Under the pieces are notes generated by a model. That model was not told where the DNA came from and made no database searches. It saw only the letters and a program-made list of their open reading frames with translations. Shown one piece after another: positions 1 to 8,474 of a stretch of 39,609 nucleotides of DNA. The translations under genes and the position numbers were made by a program. Origin of the DNA: Rubrivivax sp. (GTDB lineage Bacteria; Pseudomonadota; Gammaproteobacteria; Burkholderiales; Burkholderiaceae_C); contig JAUXVE010000165.1 in the NCBI GenBank assembly GCA_030680415.1, forward strand, positions 1 through 39,609, given 5' to 3'. Each line of letters begins with the position of its first letter. Position 1 is the first letter of the stretch.

Positions 1-1778
1 GATGAACCGCTTTGCGTGCAGCTATAGCCCAGGCCATTTCCGTGTTCCCCACGTGCGTGGGGATGAACCGCGAGAGGCCATTGCGCGGCTGGTGGAGTCT
101 GTGTGTTCCCCACGTGCGTGGGGATGAACCGCACCCGGCCACCCTGGGCGGAGACGTGGTCCAGTGTTCCCCACGTGCGTGGGGATGAACCGGCGTTTGT
201 CGCCGGGCAGCCGATCATCATCAGGTGTTCCCCACGTGCGTGGGGATGAACCGTCGCGCTCCGGGTCAGTCCATACGTGACCGACGTGTTCCCCACGTGC
301 GTGGGGATGAACCGACGCGGCAGAGCAGTTCCTTCGCTGGAACAAGGTGTTCCCCACGTGCGTGGGGATGAACCGATCGACAACGTCGCGTTGGGGGTGA
401 TTCGGGAGTGTTCCCCACGTGCGTGGGGATGAACCGTACGCGCCGGCCAAGTACGCGCCGGCCAAGTTGTGTTCCCCACGTGCGTGGGGATGAACCGGCG
501 TACATAACGCCCGACGCGGCGAAGGTCCAGTGTTCCCCACGTGCGTGGGGATGAACCGGCAGAGGCAATGGCCGCCTACGCCCGACAGGCGTGTTCCCCA
601 CGTGCGTGGGGATGAACCGGAGCATCAGCGAGATAAGTTCGAGGAACGTGAGTGTTCCCCACGTGCGTGGGGATGAACCGGTGATGTAGGCCGTGTCGCC
701 GTCCAGGCCTGCGTGTTCCCCACGTGCGTGGGGATGAACCGCCCCTTCATGCGCCGCCAGCCGCCGGCGCACCGTGTTCCCCACGTGCGTGGGGATGAAC
801 CGCGCTACTCGCACCACTCCACGCAGCGCCTGGCGTGTTCCCCACGTGCGTGGGGATGAACCGCTGTTGGCGATGGCTGTGGTGCTGGTCTTGGGGTGTT
901 CCCCACGTGCGTGGGGATGAACCGCCTTTCAGCGCGGCCGCGATCACGTCCGCAGCGTGTTCCCCACGTGCGTGGGGATGAACCGGGTCTCGATGCTGTC
1001 GGCGCGGCGTCCTTCAAGTGTTCCCCACGTGCGTGGGGATGAACCGGAACCCAGGGCCGAGCGCTGATCGCGCAACTCGTGTTCCCCACGTGCGTGGGGA
1101 TGAACCGCATTGGCGCGTAGTACGGGCACGCGCCTAACCGTGTTCCCCACGTGCGTGGGGATGAACCGTCTTTTACCGCCGGCTGCATTCGGTGGTTGAT
1201 GTGTTCCCCACGTGCGTGGGGATGAACCGTCGGCCCACTTGTCGCTGACGCCGAGCTTGCTGTGTTCCCCACGTGCGTGGGGATGAACCGGCGTCGGCTT
1301 GCCTGGCGCATGAGTGGGTGCAGTGTTCCCCACGTGCGTGGGGATGAACCGTGGTCGGCGGCCCACTGGCTCAGGGTCTGCGGGTGTTCCCCACGTGCGT
1401 GGGGATGAACCGGCGTGCGGAGGCTGACAGCTCGCACGCTTCAGGTGTTCCCCACGTGCGTGGGGATGAACCGCTGTTTGTCGCGCGTGTGGCCATTCGC
1501 GTGGCGTGTTCCCCACGTGCGTGGGGATGAACCGCGCCGGCGCACGCGCTGCCGCCGGATCGGATTGTGTTCCCCACGTGCGTGGGGATGAACCGTAATG
1601 ATTTCCGGGGTCGAGCCGGACCCGGGTGTGTTCCCCACGTGCGTGGGGATGAACCGTGCATCCGCCTCGACAAAGTGCGGATACCGCTGTGTTCCCCACG
1701 TGCGTGGGGATGAACCGGCCCTTGTCGGTGCAAATTTCTATCAGGCGTTGTGTTCCCCACGTGCGTGGGGATGAACCG
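1..1778 (+). CRISPR. Type I-E CRISPR array, leader-distal part
   Basis: The array has 29 complete 29-nt repeats that begin GTGTTCCCC and end GATGAACCG, with the palindromic core CCCCACGTGCGTGGGG. The first repeat starts at 42 and they recur every 61 nt up to the last at 1750-1778. Positions 1-9 are the tail of one more repeat. All 29 spacers, starting at 10-41, are 32 nt. The 29/32 geometry and the repeat's likeness to the E. coli repeat (ending ATAAACCG) indicate subtype I-E, read left to right. The leader, newest spacers and cas genes should therefore lie left of position 1. I saw no degenerate repeat, even at the old end. No cas gene is in the window. The strand is inferred from similarity to the E. 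coli repeat. Confidence 0.98.
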
Positions 1779-1780
1779 CA

Positions 1781-1822
1781 ATGCCACGGCGCGACGGGCA
1801 AGAGCCCGTCGCGCCGTGGCAT
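1781..1822 (+). terminator. Perfect hairpin after the CRISPR array
   Basis: A perfect 19-bp inverted repeat (1781-1799 with 1804-1822) has the loop AAGA and starts 2 nt after the last repeat. A second, smaller hairpin (CGGGC-TTC-GCCCG, 1823-1835) follows directly. There is no T-run, so it is not a classical intrinsic terminator. It could still stop or process the pre-crRNA, or be a palindromic (REP-like) element. The structure is plain in the sequence; the role is inferred. The rest of the gap to 1931 shows nothing clear. Confidence 0.5.
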
Positions 1823-1931
1823 CGGGCTTCGCCCGACTGGCTGACCAAACGGTCCGAACACCGCGCCCACGCCGCGCACCCCGTCACGCCCGCGACTGCC
1901 ACTCCCGCGCGCAGCCGCTACAGTGCGCCGC

Positions 1932-2858
1932 ATGTCCTACGTACCGCAGCGGCACCCACAAAGTTCCTTCGTCGCCATCCGCGGCCTGCAATACCACCTC
2001 CACACCTGGGGCGACGCCTCGCTGGCCACGCCCGCGCACCCGCCGCTCGTGCTGCTGCACGGCTGGATGGACGTCGGCGCCTCGTTCCAGTTCGTCGTCG
2101 ACGCGCTGGCCGCCGCCGATGGCTTCGAGCGCTGGGTCATCGCGCCCGACTGGCGCGGCTTCGGGCTCACGGCCACGCCGGGCGCCGACACCTACTGGTT
2201 CCCCGACTACCTGGGTGACCTCGACGCCCTGCTCGACACCTTGCTGGGCGCCGCCGGCTGGGCCGGCCCGGTGGACCTGCTGGGCCACAGCATGGGCGGC
2301 AACGTCGCCATGAGCTACGCCGGCGTGCGGCCCGCGCGCATACGCCGGCTCGTCAACCTCGAGGGCTTCGGCATGCCCGAGACGCGGCCGCAGCAGGCGC
2401 CGAAACGGCTCGCCCAATGGCTGGACGAGTTGAAGACACCGCCAGCGCTGCGCAGCTACGACAGCCTGCAGGCAGTGGCCGAACGGCTGCTCAAGAACAA
2501 CCCGCTGCTCACGCCCGACAAGGCGGCCTGGCTGGCGCCGCACTGGTCGCGACGGCGCGGCGACGGCCGCTGGCACATCCTGGGCGACCCCGCGCACAAA
2601 CGCGCCAACCCGGTGCTTTACCGCAAGGACGAGGCGCTGGATACCTGGAAGCTCATCACCGCGCCGCTGCTGTGGGTCGAAGGCGACCTCACCGACACGA
2701 CCAAGTGGTGGGGCCACCGCTACCCGCGCAGCGATTTCGACGCCCGGCTGGCGGTGGTGCCGAACGTGCAGCGCGCGCGCCTGGCGCCGTGCGGTCACAT
2801 GCTGCACCACGACCAGCCCGAAGCGCTGGCAGCGCAGCTGCAGCGCTTCCTCTACTGA
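1932..2858 (+). CDS. Alpha/beta-fold hydrolase
   Basis: This is a cytosolic alpha/beta hydrolase of 308 residues, the usual length for a single-domain member. The oxyanion-hole motif HGW lies at residues 43-45, the nucleophile elbow GHSMGG has Ser120, and the likely catalytic histidine is His289 in CGHMLHH. An Asp-rich stretch around the WVEGDLTD segment could supply the acid. The substrate cannot be told from sequence; esterase or lipase-like activity is typical. The start chosen is the ATG at 1932, but an in-frame GTG at 1923 would add three residues. No signal peptide is visible. The 3' end is unusual: the last codons are repeated in tandem just after the stop (see the repeat at 2823-2891). 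Confidence 0.9.
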   Translation: MSYVPQRHPQSSFVAIRGLQYHLHTWGDASLATPAHPPLVLLHGWMDVGASFQFVVDALAAADGFERWVIAPDWRGFGLTATPGADTYWFPDYLGDLDALLDTLLGAAGWAGPVDLLGHSMGGNVAMSYAGVRPARIRRLVNLEGFGMPETRPQQAPKRLAQWLDELKTPPALRSYDSLQAVAERLLKNNPLLTPDKAAWLAPHWSRRRGDGRWHILGDPAHKRANPVLYRKDEALDTWKLITAPLLWVEGDLTDTTKWWGHRYPRSDFDARLAVVPNVQRARLAPCGHMLHHDQPEALAAQLQRFLY

Positions 2859-2891
2859 TCCGGCGCTGGCAGCGCAGCTGCAGCGCTTCCT
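2823..2891 (+). repeat. 29-bp tandem duplication of a gene end
   Basis: Positions 2823-2851 recur exactly at 2863-2891, with a 40-bp period. The first copy encodes the last residues of the hydrolase (ALAAQLQRFL then Tyr and stop). The second copy reads ALAAQLQRFLA and then TGA, and lies after the first stop. A slippage or small tandem duplication seems to have given the gene two alternative C-termini, of which only the first is translated. Confidence 0.9.
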
Positions 2892-2959
2892 GGCCTGAGC
2901 GCCGTCGCAGGCCTGCATGCGAGAATCACGGGCTCTCACCAAGCCACACATTGCCCACC

Positions 2960-4064
2960 ATGGACGTCGAACACATCAACTCGATCGGCACGCTGCTCGC
3001 CGACCTGAGCGCGCGCACCGAGCAGCTCCGGGGGTATCTTTGACTACGACCGCAAGGCCCTGCGCCTGAACGAGGTCGTCGCCGCGCTGGAAAACCCCAC
3101 CGTCTGGAACGAACCCAAGCGCGCCCAGGAACTGGGACGCGAAAAGAAGATGCTCGAAGGCGTGGTCGGCACCATCGACCACCTGCGCAGCAATCTCGCC
3201 GACAACACCGAGCTCTACGAGATGAGCAAGGCCGAAGGCGACGAAGCCGGCCTGCGCGCCATCGAGGCCGAAGCGCAGGCGCTCGGCGCCACCGTCGAGG
3301 AACTCGAATTCCGGCGCATGTTCAGCAACCCGGCCGACCCGCTGAACTGCTTCGTCGACATCCAGGCCGGCGCCGGTGGCACCGAAGCCTGCGACTGGGC
3401 GGCCATGCTGCTGCGCCAGTACCTCAAGTACGCCGAACGCAAGGGTTTCAAGGCCACGGTCGAAGACGAAACGGCCGGTGACGTGGCCGGCATCAAGAGC
3501 GCCACCATCAAGGTCGAGGGCGAATACGCCTTCGGCCTGCTGCGCACCGAAACCGGCGTCCACCGGCTGGTGCGCAAGAGCCCCTTCGATTCGTCCGGCG
3601 GGCGCCACACCAGCTTCGCCAGCCTGTTCGTCTACCCGGAAATCGACGATTCGATCGAGATCGACATCAACCCGGCCGACGTGCGCACGGATACGTACCG
3701 GGCCAGCGGCGCCGGCGGCCAGCACATCAACAAGACCGACTCGGCGGTGCGCCTGACGCACCTCCCCACCGGGATCGTGGTGCAGTGCCAGGACGGCCGC
3801 AGCCAGCACGGCAACCGCGAGACCGCCTGGCAGCGGCTGCGCTCGCGGCTGTACGACTTCGAACTGCGCAAGCGCCAGGAAGCGCAGCAAAAGCTCGAGG
3901 ACACCAAGACCGACGTCGGCTGGGGACACCAGATCCGCAGCTACGTGCTGGACAACAGCCGCATCAAGGACCTGCGTACCAACGTCGAGATCAGCAACAC
4001 GCAGAAGGTGCTCGACGGCGACCTCGACGCCTTCATCGAAGCCAGCCTCAAGCAGGGGCTGTAG
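2960..4064 (+). CDS. prfB: Peptide chain release factor 2 (programmed +1 frameshift)
   Basis: RF2 ends translation at UGA and UAA. The gene is read in two frames: codons 1-27 run from the ATG at 2960 to CTT at 3038-3040, an in-frame TGA follows at 3041-3043, and a +1 shift continues from GAC at 3042. The full product is 367 residues, matching the roughly 365 of E. coli RF2. The stop-codon recognition motif SPF is visible in [10 protein letters not shown], and the catalytic GGQ lies at residues 252-254 ([15 protein letters not shown]). pepN follows after 42 bp on the same strand. The in-frame stop is regulatory, not a mutation: low RF2 slows reading of the TGA and favours the shift, giving autoregulation. 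Confidence 0.97.
3029..3044 (+). promoter_or_regulatory. RF2 programmed frameshift site
   Basis: The site reads CGGGGG TAT CTT TGA C. The CGGGGG at 3029-3034 is the internal Shine-Dalgarno-like stimulator, CTT is the slippery codon, and TGA followed by C is the poor-context stop. This matches the canonical bacterial prfB site. Confidence 0.96.
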
Positions 4065-4106
4065 CCCCAGGGCCGCCGGCCCGCCATCACCTGGAGACCA
4101 CGCCCC

Positions 4107-6764
4107 ATGCGTGAAGCGACCACCGCCATCGTGCGCCGCGAAGACTACGCCGCGCCGGCGTATTTCATCCGCGCCGTCGAACTGACCTTCGACCTCGACC
4201 CGGCCAAGACCATCGTCGCCAGCAAGCTGGCGATCGAGCGCAACACCGCCCTGCCCCGCCAGCCGCTGCGCCTGCACGGCGAGGAACTCACGCTGCTGCG
4301 CGTGCAGGCCGACGGTGCCAGCGTCTCGTTCCGCCATGACCAGGGCGAACTGGTCATCGACAACCCGCCCGAGGCCGACAGCTTCACGCTGGAGATCCGC
4401 AACACCTGCGCCCCCGACAGGAACACCGCGCTGCAGGGCCTGTACACCAGCGGCGGCGGTTTCTTCACGCAGTGCGAAGCCGAGGGCTTCCGCCGCATCA
4501 CCTACTTCCTGGACCGGCCCGACGTGATGGCCGTCTACACCGTGCTGCTGCGCGCGGACAAGGCCCGCTACCCGGTGCTGCTGAGCAACGGCAACCTCGT
4601 CGAGCAAGGCCTGCTGGACGGCGGGCGCCACTACGCCAGGTGGCACGACCCGTTCCCGAAGCCCAGCTACCTGTTCGCGCTGGTCGCGGGCGCTCTGGTG
4701 GCGCGCGAGCAGCGCATCCTCACGCGCGGTGGGCGCGAGCACCTGCTGCAGGTCTACGTGCGCCCCGGCGACCTGGAAAAGACCGAACACGCGATGAACT
4801 CGCTGCTGGCCTCGGTGGTGTGGGACGAAGCGCGCTTCGGGCTGGCGCTGGACCTGGAGCGCTACATGGTGGTGGCGGTGGAGGACTACAACTCCGGCGC
4901 GATGGAGAACAAGGGCCTCAACCTCTTCAACACCAGGTTCGTGCTGGCCAACGCCGCCAGCGCCACCGACGACGATTACGCCGGCATCGAAAGCGTCATC
5001 GGGCACGAGTACTTCCACAACTGGACCGGCAACCGCATCACCTGCCGCGACTGGTTCCAGCTCTCGCTCAAGGAAGGCCTGACGGTCTTTCGCGACCAGG
5101 AATTCAGCATGGACATGGCCGGCTCGGCGTCGGCGCGCGCGGTCAAGCGCATCGAAAACGTGCGCAAGCTGCGCGCCATGCAGTTCCCCGAAGACGCCGG
5201 CCCGATGGCGCATCCGGTGCGGCCCGACAGCTACCTGGAGATCAACAACTTCTACACCGCCACGGTGTATGAAAAGGGCGCCGAGCTCGTGCGCATGATG
5301 CACACGCTGGTGGGCCGCGAGGGCTTTGCCCGCGGCATCACGCTGTACTTCCAGCGCTTTGATGGCCGGGCCGTGACTTGCGACGACTTCGCGCAGGCCA
5401 TCGCCGACGCCAACCCCGGCAGCGAACTGGCGAGCCGGCTGGATGCTTTCAAGCGCTGGTACGCCCAGGCCGGCACACCGCGCGTCACGGCGCGCGGCCA
5501 CTACGACGCGCAGGCGCGGCGTTACACGCTGACGCTCGGCCAGCACAGCGAGCCAACGCCCGCGCAGCCGAGCAAGCTGCCGTTCGTGGTGCCGGTGGCG
5601 ATGGGGCTGCTGGCCGCCGACGGCCGCGCACTCGCGGCAGACCGGTTGCTGGTGCTGGAAGAAGCCGAGCAGAGCTGGACCTTCGACGACGTCGAGGCGC
5701 CGCCGGTGCCTTCGCTGCTGCGCGGCTTCTCGGCGCCGGTGCGGCTGGACGACGGCCTGGGCGACGACGAGCGCCTGGTGCTGCTGGCGCACGACAGCGA
5801 CCCCTTCAACCGCTGGGAAGCCGGCCAGCGCCTCATGCTGGCGCGCCTGCTGGCGGCGGTGCAAGGCGACGCCGCACCGTTGCTCGACGAGGCCCTGGCG
5901 ACAGCCTTGTCGCGCGTGCTGCGCGACATGGCTCTGGACCCCGCGTTCAAGGAACTGCTGCTCGTCGCCCCCAGCGAGCTCTACATCGCCGAGCAGCTGC
6001 CGGCGGTCGACCCGCAGCGCATCCACGCCGTGCGCGAACAGTGGCGCGCCTTGCTGGCCGAACGGCTGCGCGCCGACTGGCTGTGGGCCTGGGAGCAGCA
6101 CCAGGTGCACGAAGGCTACAGCCCAACGCCGGCGCAGGCCGGCCGCCGCGCGCTGGCCAACCTGGCGCTGGCCATGCTGTGCCTGCATGCGGTGCGCCAG
6201 GGCGATGCGGTGTGGCCCGGCAAGGTCTACCAGCGCTTCAAGGACGCCACCAACATGACCGACCGCCAGGGCGCGATCGGGGCGCTGGTCGATGCCCACT
6301 CGCCGCTGGCCGACGTGGCACTGGCGCACTTCCACGCGCTGGCGCATGGCGACGCGCTGGTGCTCGACAAATGGTTCATGCTGCAGGCCCGTGCGCCGGA
6401 GCCGCCGGGCGCCGACGCCGGCCGCGCCTTCGCGCGCTCCAAGGCCCTGTTCAAGCACCGCGACTATTCGGTGAAGAACCCCAACCGCGTGCGCAGCCTG
6501 CTGTTCACGCTGTGCGCGCACAACCCGGCCGCCTTCCACCGCACGGACGCCGCCGGCTACGTGCTGTGGGCCGACCGCTTGCTGGAACTGGACGCCATCA
6601 ACCCGCAACTGGCCGGCCGCCTGGCGCGCACCATGGACCGCTGGGCCACGCTGGCCGAGCCCTATCGCAGCGCGGCACGCGAGGCCATCGCGCGCGTCGC
6701 CGCCAAGGCCGAGCTGAGCAACGACGTGCGCGAGATCGTGACACGCGCGCTGGAGCAGCCGTGA
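4107..6764 (+). CDS. pepN: Aminopeptidase N (M1 family)
   Basis: This cytosolic zinc aminopeptidase removes N-terminal residues from peptides in the last steps of protein turnover. It has 885 residues, typical of proteobacterial PepN (about 870). The exopeptidase motif GAMEN is at residues 264-268. The zinc site HEYFHNW gives His300, Glu301 and His304, with the third ligand Glu323 in the SLKEGLTVFRD segment. These match the E. coli residues with an offset of three. The C-terminal half is the helical superhelix common to the family. It starts 42 bp after prfB and may be cotranscribed with it. I see nothing broken or unusual. Confidence 0.97.
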   Translation: MREATTAIVRREDYAAPAYFIRAVELTFDLDPAKTIVASKLAIERNTALPRQPLRLHGEELTLLRVQADGASVSFRHDQGELVIDNPPEADSFTLEIRNTCAPDRNTALQGLYTSGGGFFTQCEAEGFRRITYFLDRPDVMAVYTVLLRADKARYPVLLSNGNLVEQGLLDGGRHYARWHDPFPKPSYLFALVAGALVAREQRILTRGGREHLLQVYVRPGDLEKTEHAMNSLLASVVWDEARFGLALDLERYMVVAVEDYNSGAMENKGLNLFNTRFVLANAASATDDDYAGIESVIGHEYFHNWTGNRITCRDWFQLSLKEGLTVFRDQEFSMDMAGSASARAVKRIENVRKLRAMQFPEDAGPMAHPVRPDSYLEINNFYTATVYEKGAELVRMMHTLVGREGFARGITLYFQRFDGRAVTCDDFAQAIADANPGSELASRLDAFKRWYAQAGTPRVTARGHYDAQARRYTLTLGQHSEPTPAQPSKLPFVVPVAMGLLAADGRALAADRLLVLEEAEQSWTFDDVEAPPVPSLLRGFSAPVRLDDGLGDDERLVLLAHDSDPFNRWEAGQRLMLARLLAAVQGDAAPLLDEALATALSRVLRDMALDPAFKELLLVAPSELYIAEQLPAVDPQRIHAVREQWRALLAERLRADWLWAWEQHQVHEGYSPTPAQAGRRALANLALAMLCLHAVRQGDAVWPGKVYQRFKDATNMTDRQGAIGALVDAHSPLADVALAHFHALAHGDALVLDKWFMLQARAPEPPGADAGRAFARSKALFKHRDYSVKNPNRVRSLLFTLCAHNPAAFHRTDAAGYVLWADRLLELDAINPQLAGRLARTMDRWATLAEPYRSAAREAIARVAAKAELSNDVREIVTRALEQP

Positions 6765-6971
6765 CCTTCAGGCGGCGCGGGGGGCGAGTCGGCGGCGATC
6801 CCGGCACAGTGATAAACTCCGCGAGTTGAATTCACGACTCTTATCGCTTCAAGCCACGTGCCCGAAGCCCGGTTCACGGCAGCGGAACCCCGAGTCGCCT
6901 TCTGATCCTGCGCGGTCCACACCCTCCGGGTGGCACTGTCGGCCCGCATCGCCTTCTTCGTTGTCCGCCAT

Positions 6972-6991
6972 GCCACGGCCCTCGCCGTGGC
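6972..6991 (+). other. Hairpin in the infA leader
   Basis: A perfect 8-bp stem (GCCACGGC at 6972-6979 with GCCGTGGC at 6984-6991, loop CCTC) lies 46 nt before infA in the 273-bp gap 6765-7037. It shares the core ATGCCACGGC with the hairpin that ends the CRISPR array. No RNA gene or clear promoter was found elsewhere in the gap. The role is unknown; in GC-rich DNA it could be chance. Confidence 0.35.
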
Positions 6992-7037
6992 TTGCGGCCG
7001 TGGCCGGCACCGCCTTCAAACCACCACGAAAGACCCC

Positions 7038-7292
7038 ATGGCCAAGGAAGACCTGATCGAGATGAGCGGCGTCGTCGCCGAAGTACTGCCGGACTCGCGT
7101 TTCCGCGTCACGCTGGAAAACGGCCATTCGCTCATCGCCTACACCGCCGGGCGCATGCGCAAGCACCACATCCGCATCCTGGCCGGCGACCGCGTGTCGC
7201 TGGAACTTTCGCCCTACGACCTGACGAAGGGGCGCATCAATTTCCGCCACCTCGAAGGCCGCGGCCCCGCGCCTGCCGCGCGCCGTCGTTAA
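7038..7292 (+). CDS. infA: Translation initiation factor IF-1
   Basis: IF-1 is a small S1/OB-fold protein that binds the ribosomal A site during initiation. The product has 84 residues. It begins [13 protein letters not shown] and contains the family core [14 protein letters not shown] and [14 protein letters not shown]. It is longer than E. coli IF-1 (72 residues) because of a basic, Pro/Ala/Arg-rich tail ([11 protein letters not shown]), as in extra infA copies of Burkholderiales. I chose the start at 7038 by the family N-terminus; a longer frame from 6930 exists but would add an unrelated extension. A transglutaminase-like gene follows within about 15 nt. Burkholderiales often carry a second infA, so this may be a paralog rather than the sole copy. 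Confidence 0.95.
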   Translation: MAKEDLIEMSGVVAEVLPDSRFRVTLENGHSLIAYTAGRMRKHHIRILAGDRVSLELSPYDLTKGRINFRHLEGRGPAPAARRR

Positions 7293-7306
7293 AAGCCTCC
7301 GTCGTG

Positions 7307-8176
7307 GTGCGCCTGCAGTTCTCGGTCGAACTCAACTATCAGGTGCTGGAGCCGGGCGCCGACTTCATCTTCAACCTGCAAGCCGCCCAGACGCGCCACC
7401 AGCGCGTGGTGAACGAGCGGCTCGAGATCAGCCAGCCCGTGGTGACGCGCTCGCACACCGACGCCGTGGCCCACACCCGCACGCTGCGCCTGAGCGCCAT
7501 GCCCGGCCCGCTGCGCGTGCTGTCCGCGGCCACGGTGGACATTGCCCATCACCGCATGCAGCCTGAGGACCTGGGTGAGGTCCGCATCCCCGACCTGCCG
7601 CCGCAGGTGCTGCCTTACCTGTACCCCAGCCGCTACTGCGAATCCGACAAGCTGCACGGCTTCGCCGTGCAGCAGTTCGGCGCACTGTGGCACGGCTACG
7701 GCCGCGTGCTGGCGATCCGCGACTGGGTGACGCGCGAGGTCGCGTTCCGCTCCAACACCTCGAACAGCCTGACCACGGCCTGCGACACGCTGGCCAACAA
7801 GCAAGGGGTGTGTCGCGACTTCGCGCACCTGATGATCGCCCTGTGCCGTGCCGTCAACATCCCGGCGCGCTTCGCCACCGGCTTCGACTACGGTGCCGAC
7901 CCGGTGCTGGGGCCACCCGACTTCCACGCCTACGTCGAGGCCTGGCTGGCCGGCCGCTGGTATCTGTTCGACCCCTCGGGCACCGCGATCCCGATGGGCT
8001 TCGTCCGCCTGGCCACCAGCCGCGACGCCGCCGATGCGGCCTTCGCCACCATCTTCGGCGGCGTGCAGTCACAAGCACCGCGGGTGCACATCGAGGCCGT
8101 GGCCGACGACCAGGGGGTGCTGGTCGTGCCGGTGCATTGCAGCGAAGCCCTGTCCACCGACGCCGGCGAGGCATGA
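7307..8176 (+). CDS. Transglutaminase-like cysteine protease family protein
   Basis: This protein of about 289 residues belongs to the bacterial transglutaminase-like family. Such proteins are usually cysteine peptidases or amidases rather than cross-linkers. An N-terminal beta-rich domain (about residues 1-115) precedes the catalytic core. The triad is visible: Cys169 in QGVCRDFAHL, His207 in PDFHAYVEAW and Asp222 in WYLFDPSG. There is no signal peptide, so it is probably cytosolic. The start is not certain: GTG codons at 7304 and 7307 both fit, 12-15 nt after the infA stop, and neither has a strong ribosome binding site. The substrate is unknown. It may be cotranscribed with infA. Confidence 0.88.
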   Translation: MRLQFSVELNYQVLEPGADFIFNLQAAQTRHQRVVNERLEISQPVVTRSHTDAVAHTRTLRLSAMPGPLRVLSAATVDIAHHRMQPEDLGEVRIPDLPPQVLPYLYPSRYCESDKLHGFAVQQFGALWHGYGRVLAIRDWVTREVAFRSNTSNSLTTACDTLANKQGVCRDFAHLMIALCRAVNIPARFATGFDYGADPVLGPPDFHAYVEAWLAGRWYLFDPSGTAIPMGFVRLATSRDAADAAFATIFGGVQSQAPRVHIEAVADDQGVLVVPVHCSEALSTDAGEA

Positions 8177-8222
8177 GTGGCAGCCTCGAGCGGCCCCTCT
8201 CGACAATTCTGAGAAGAGACCA

Positions 8223-8447
8223 ATGATGGGCATCACCAAGATCTTCAGGCACCGCGACTACGAACTCCAGTGCAGCGCCAAGCCGTCGGACAACGGCAAG
8301 TTCTCACCCAGTCTCGTGGTCTGCAAGCAGGTGTGGCCGACGCGGCCGCGCGAGATCGCCGTACCGCGCGGCGACCACGCCACCGAAGACACCGCGATCG
8401 ATGCCGCCTATGCGCAGGGCATCGAGTGGATCACCAACTACGGCTAG
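8223..8447 (+). CDS. Small conserved hypothetical protein
   Basis: This is a 74-residue protein of unknown function. It opens MMGITKIFRHRDYELQC and contains the stretch KQVWPTRPREIAVPRGD, then an acidic/alanine helix (EDTAIDAAYAQGIEWI). A good ribosome binding site (GAGAAGAGA) lies just before the ATG pair at 8223 and 8226. There is no membrane segment or signal peptide. From memory it resembles small proteins common in Burkholderiales, but I cannot name a domain with confidence. It ends 27 bp from the end of the convergent lipoprotein gene, leaving little room for separate terminators. Confidence 0.75.
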   Translation: MMGITKIFRHRDYELQCSAKPSDNGKFSPSLVVCKQVWPTRPREIAVPRGDHATEDTAIDAAYAQGIEWITNYG

Positions 8448-8474
8448 GGACGGCGCCGCCGCCCCGTCTTCCGG

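Noticed and set aside
22..1933. Several minus-strand open frames across the CRISPR array with repeating peptides such as [17 protein letters not shown] and RFIPTHVGN
   Set aside because: They are translations of the repeats in three frames caused by the 61-nt period. They have no gene features and are a known source of false proteins.
3041..3043. In-frame TGA early in prfB, as if a pseudogene
   Set aside because: The stop sits in a canonical frameshift site and the rest of RF2 is intact after a +1 shift.
2976..6608. A 1210-codon open frame on the minus strand opposite prfB and pepN
   Set aside because: High GC at third positions of pepN makes long antisense frames by chance. The plus-strand products are clear family members and the antisense protein is low complexity (V, H, R, Q, A rich).
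6930..7292. A longer infA start that would add 36 residues
   Set aside because: The family begins at MAKEDLIEM; the extra residues match nothing and lie over the leader hairpin.
8448..8474. Possible bidirectional terminator between the 74-aa gene and the lipoprotein gene
   Set aside because: Only a weak 5-bp stem (GACGG with CCGTC) and no T-run; too little to call.
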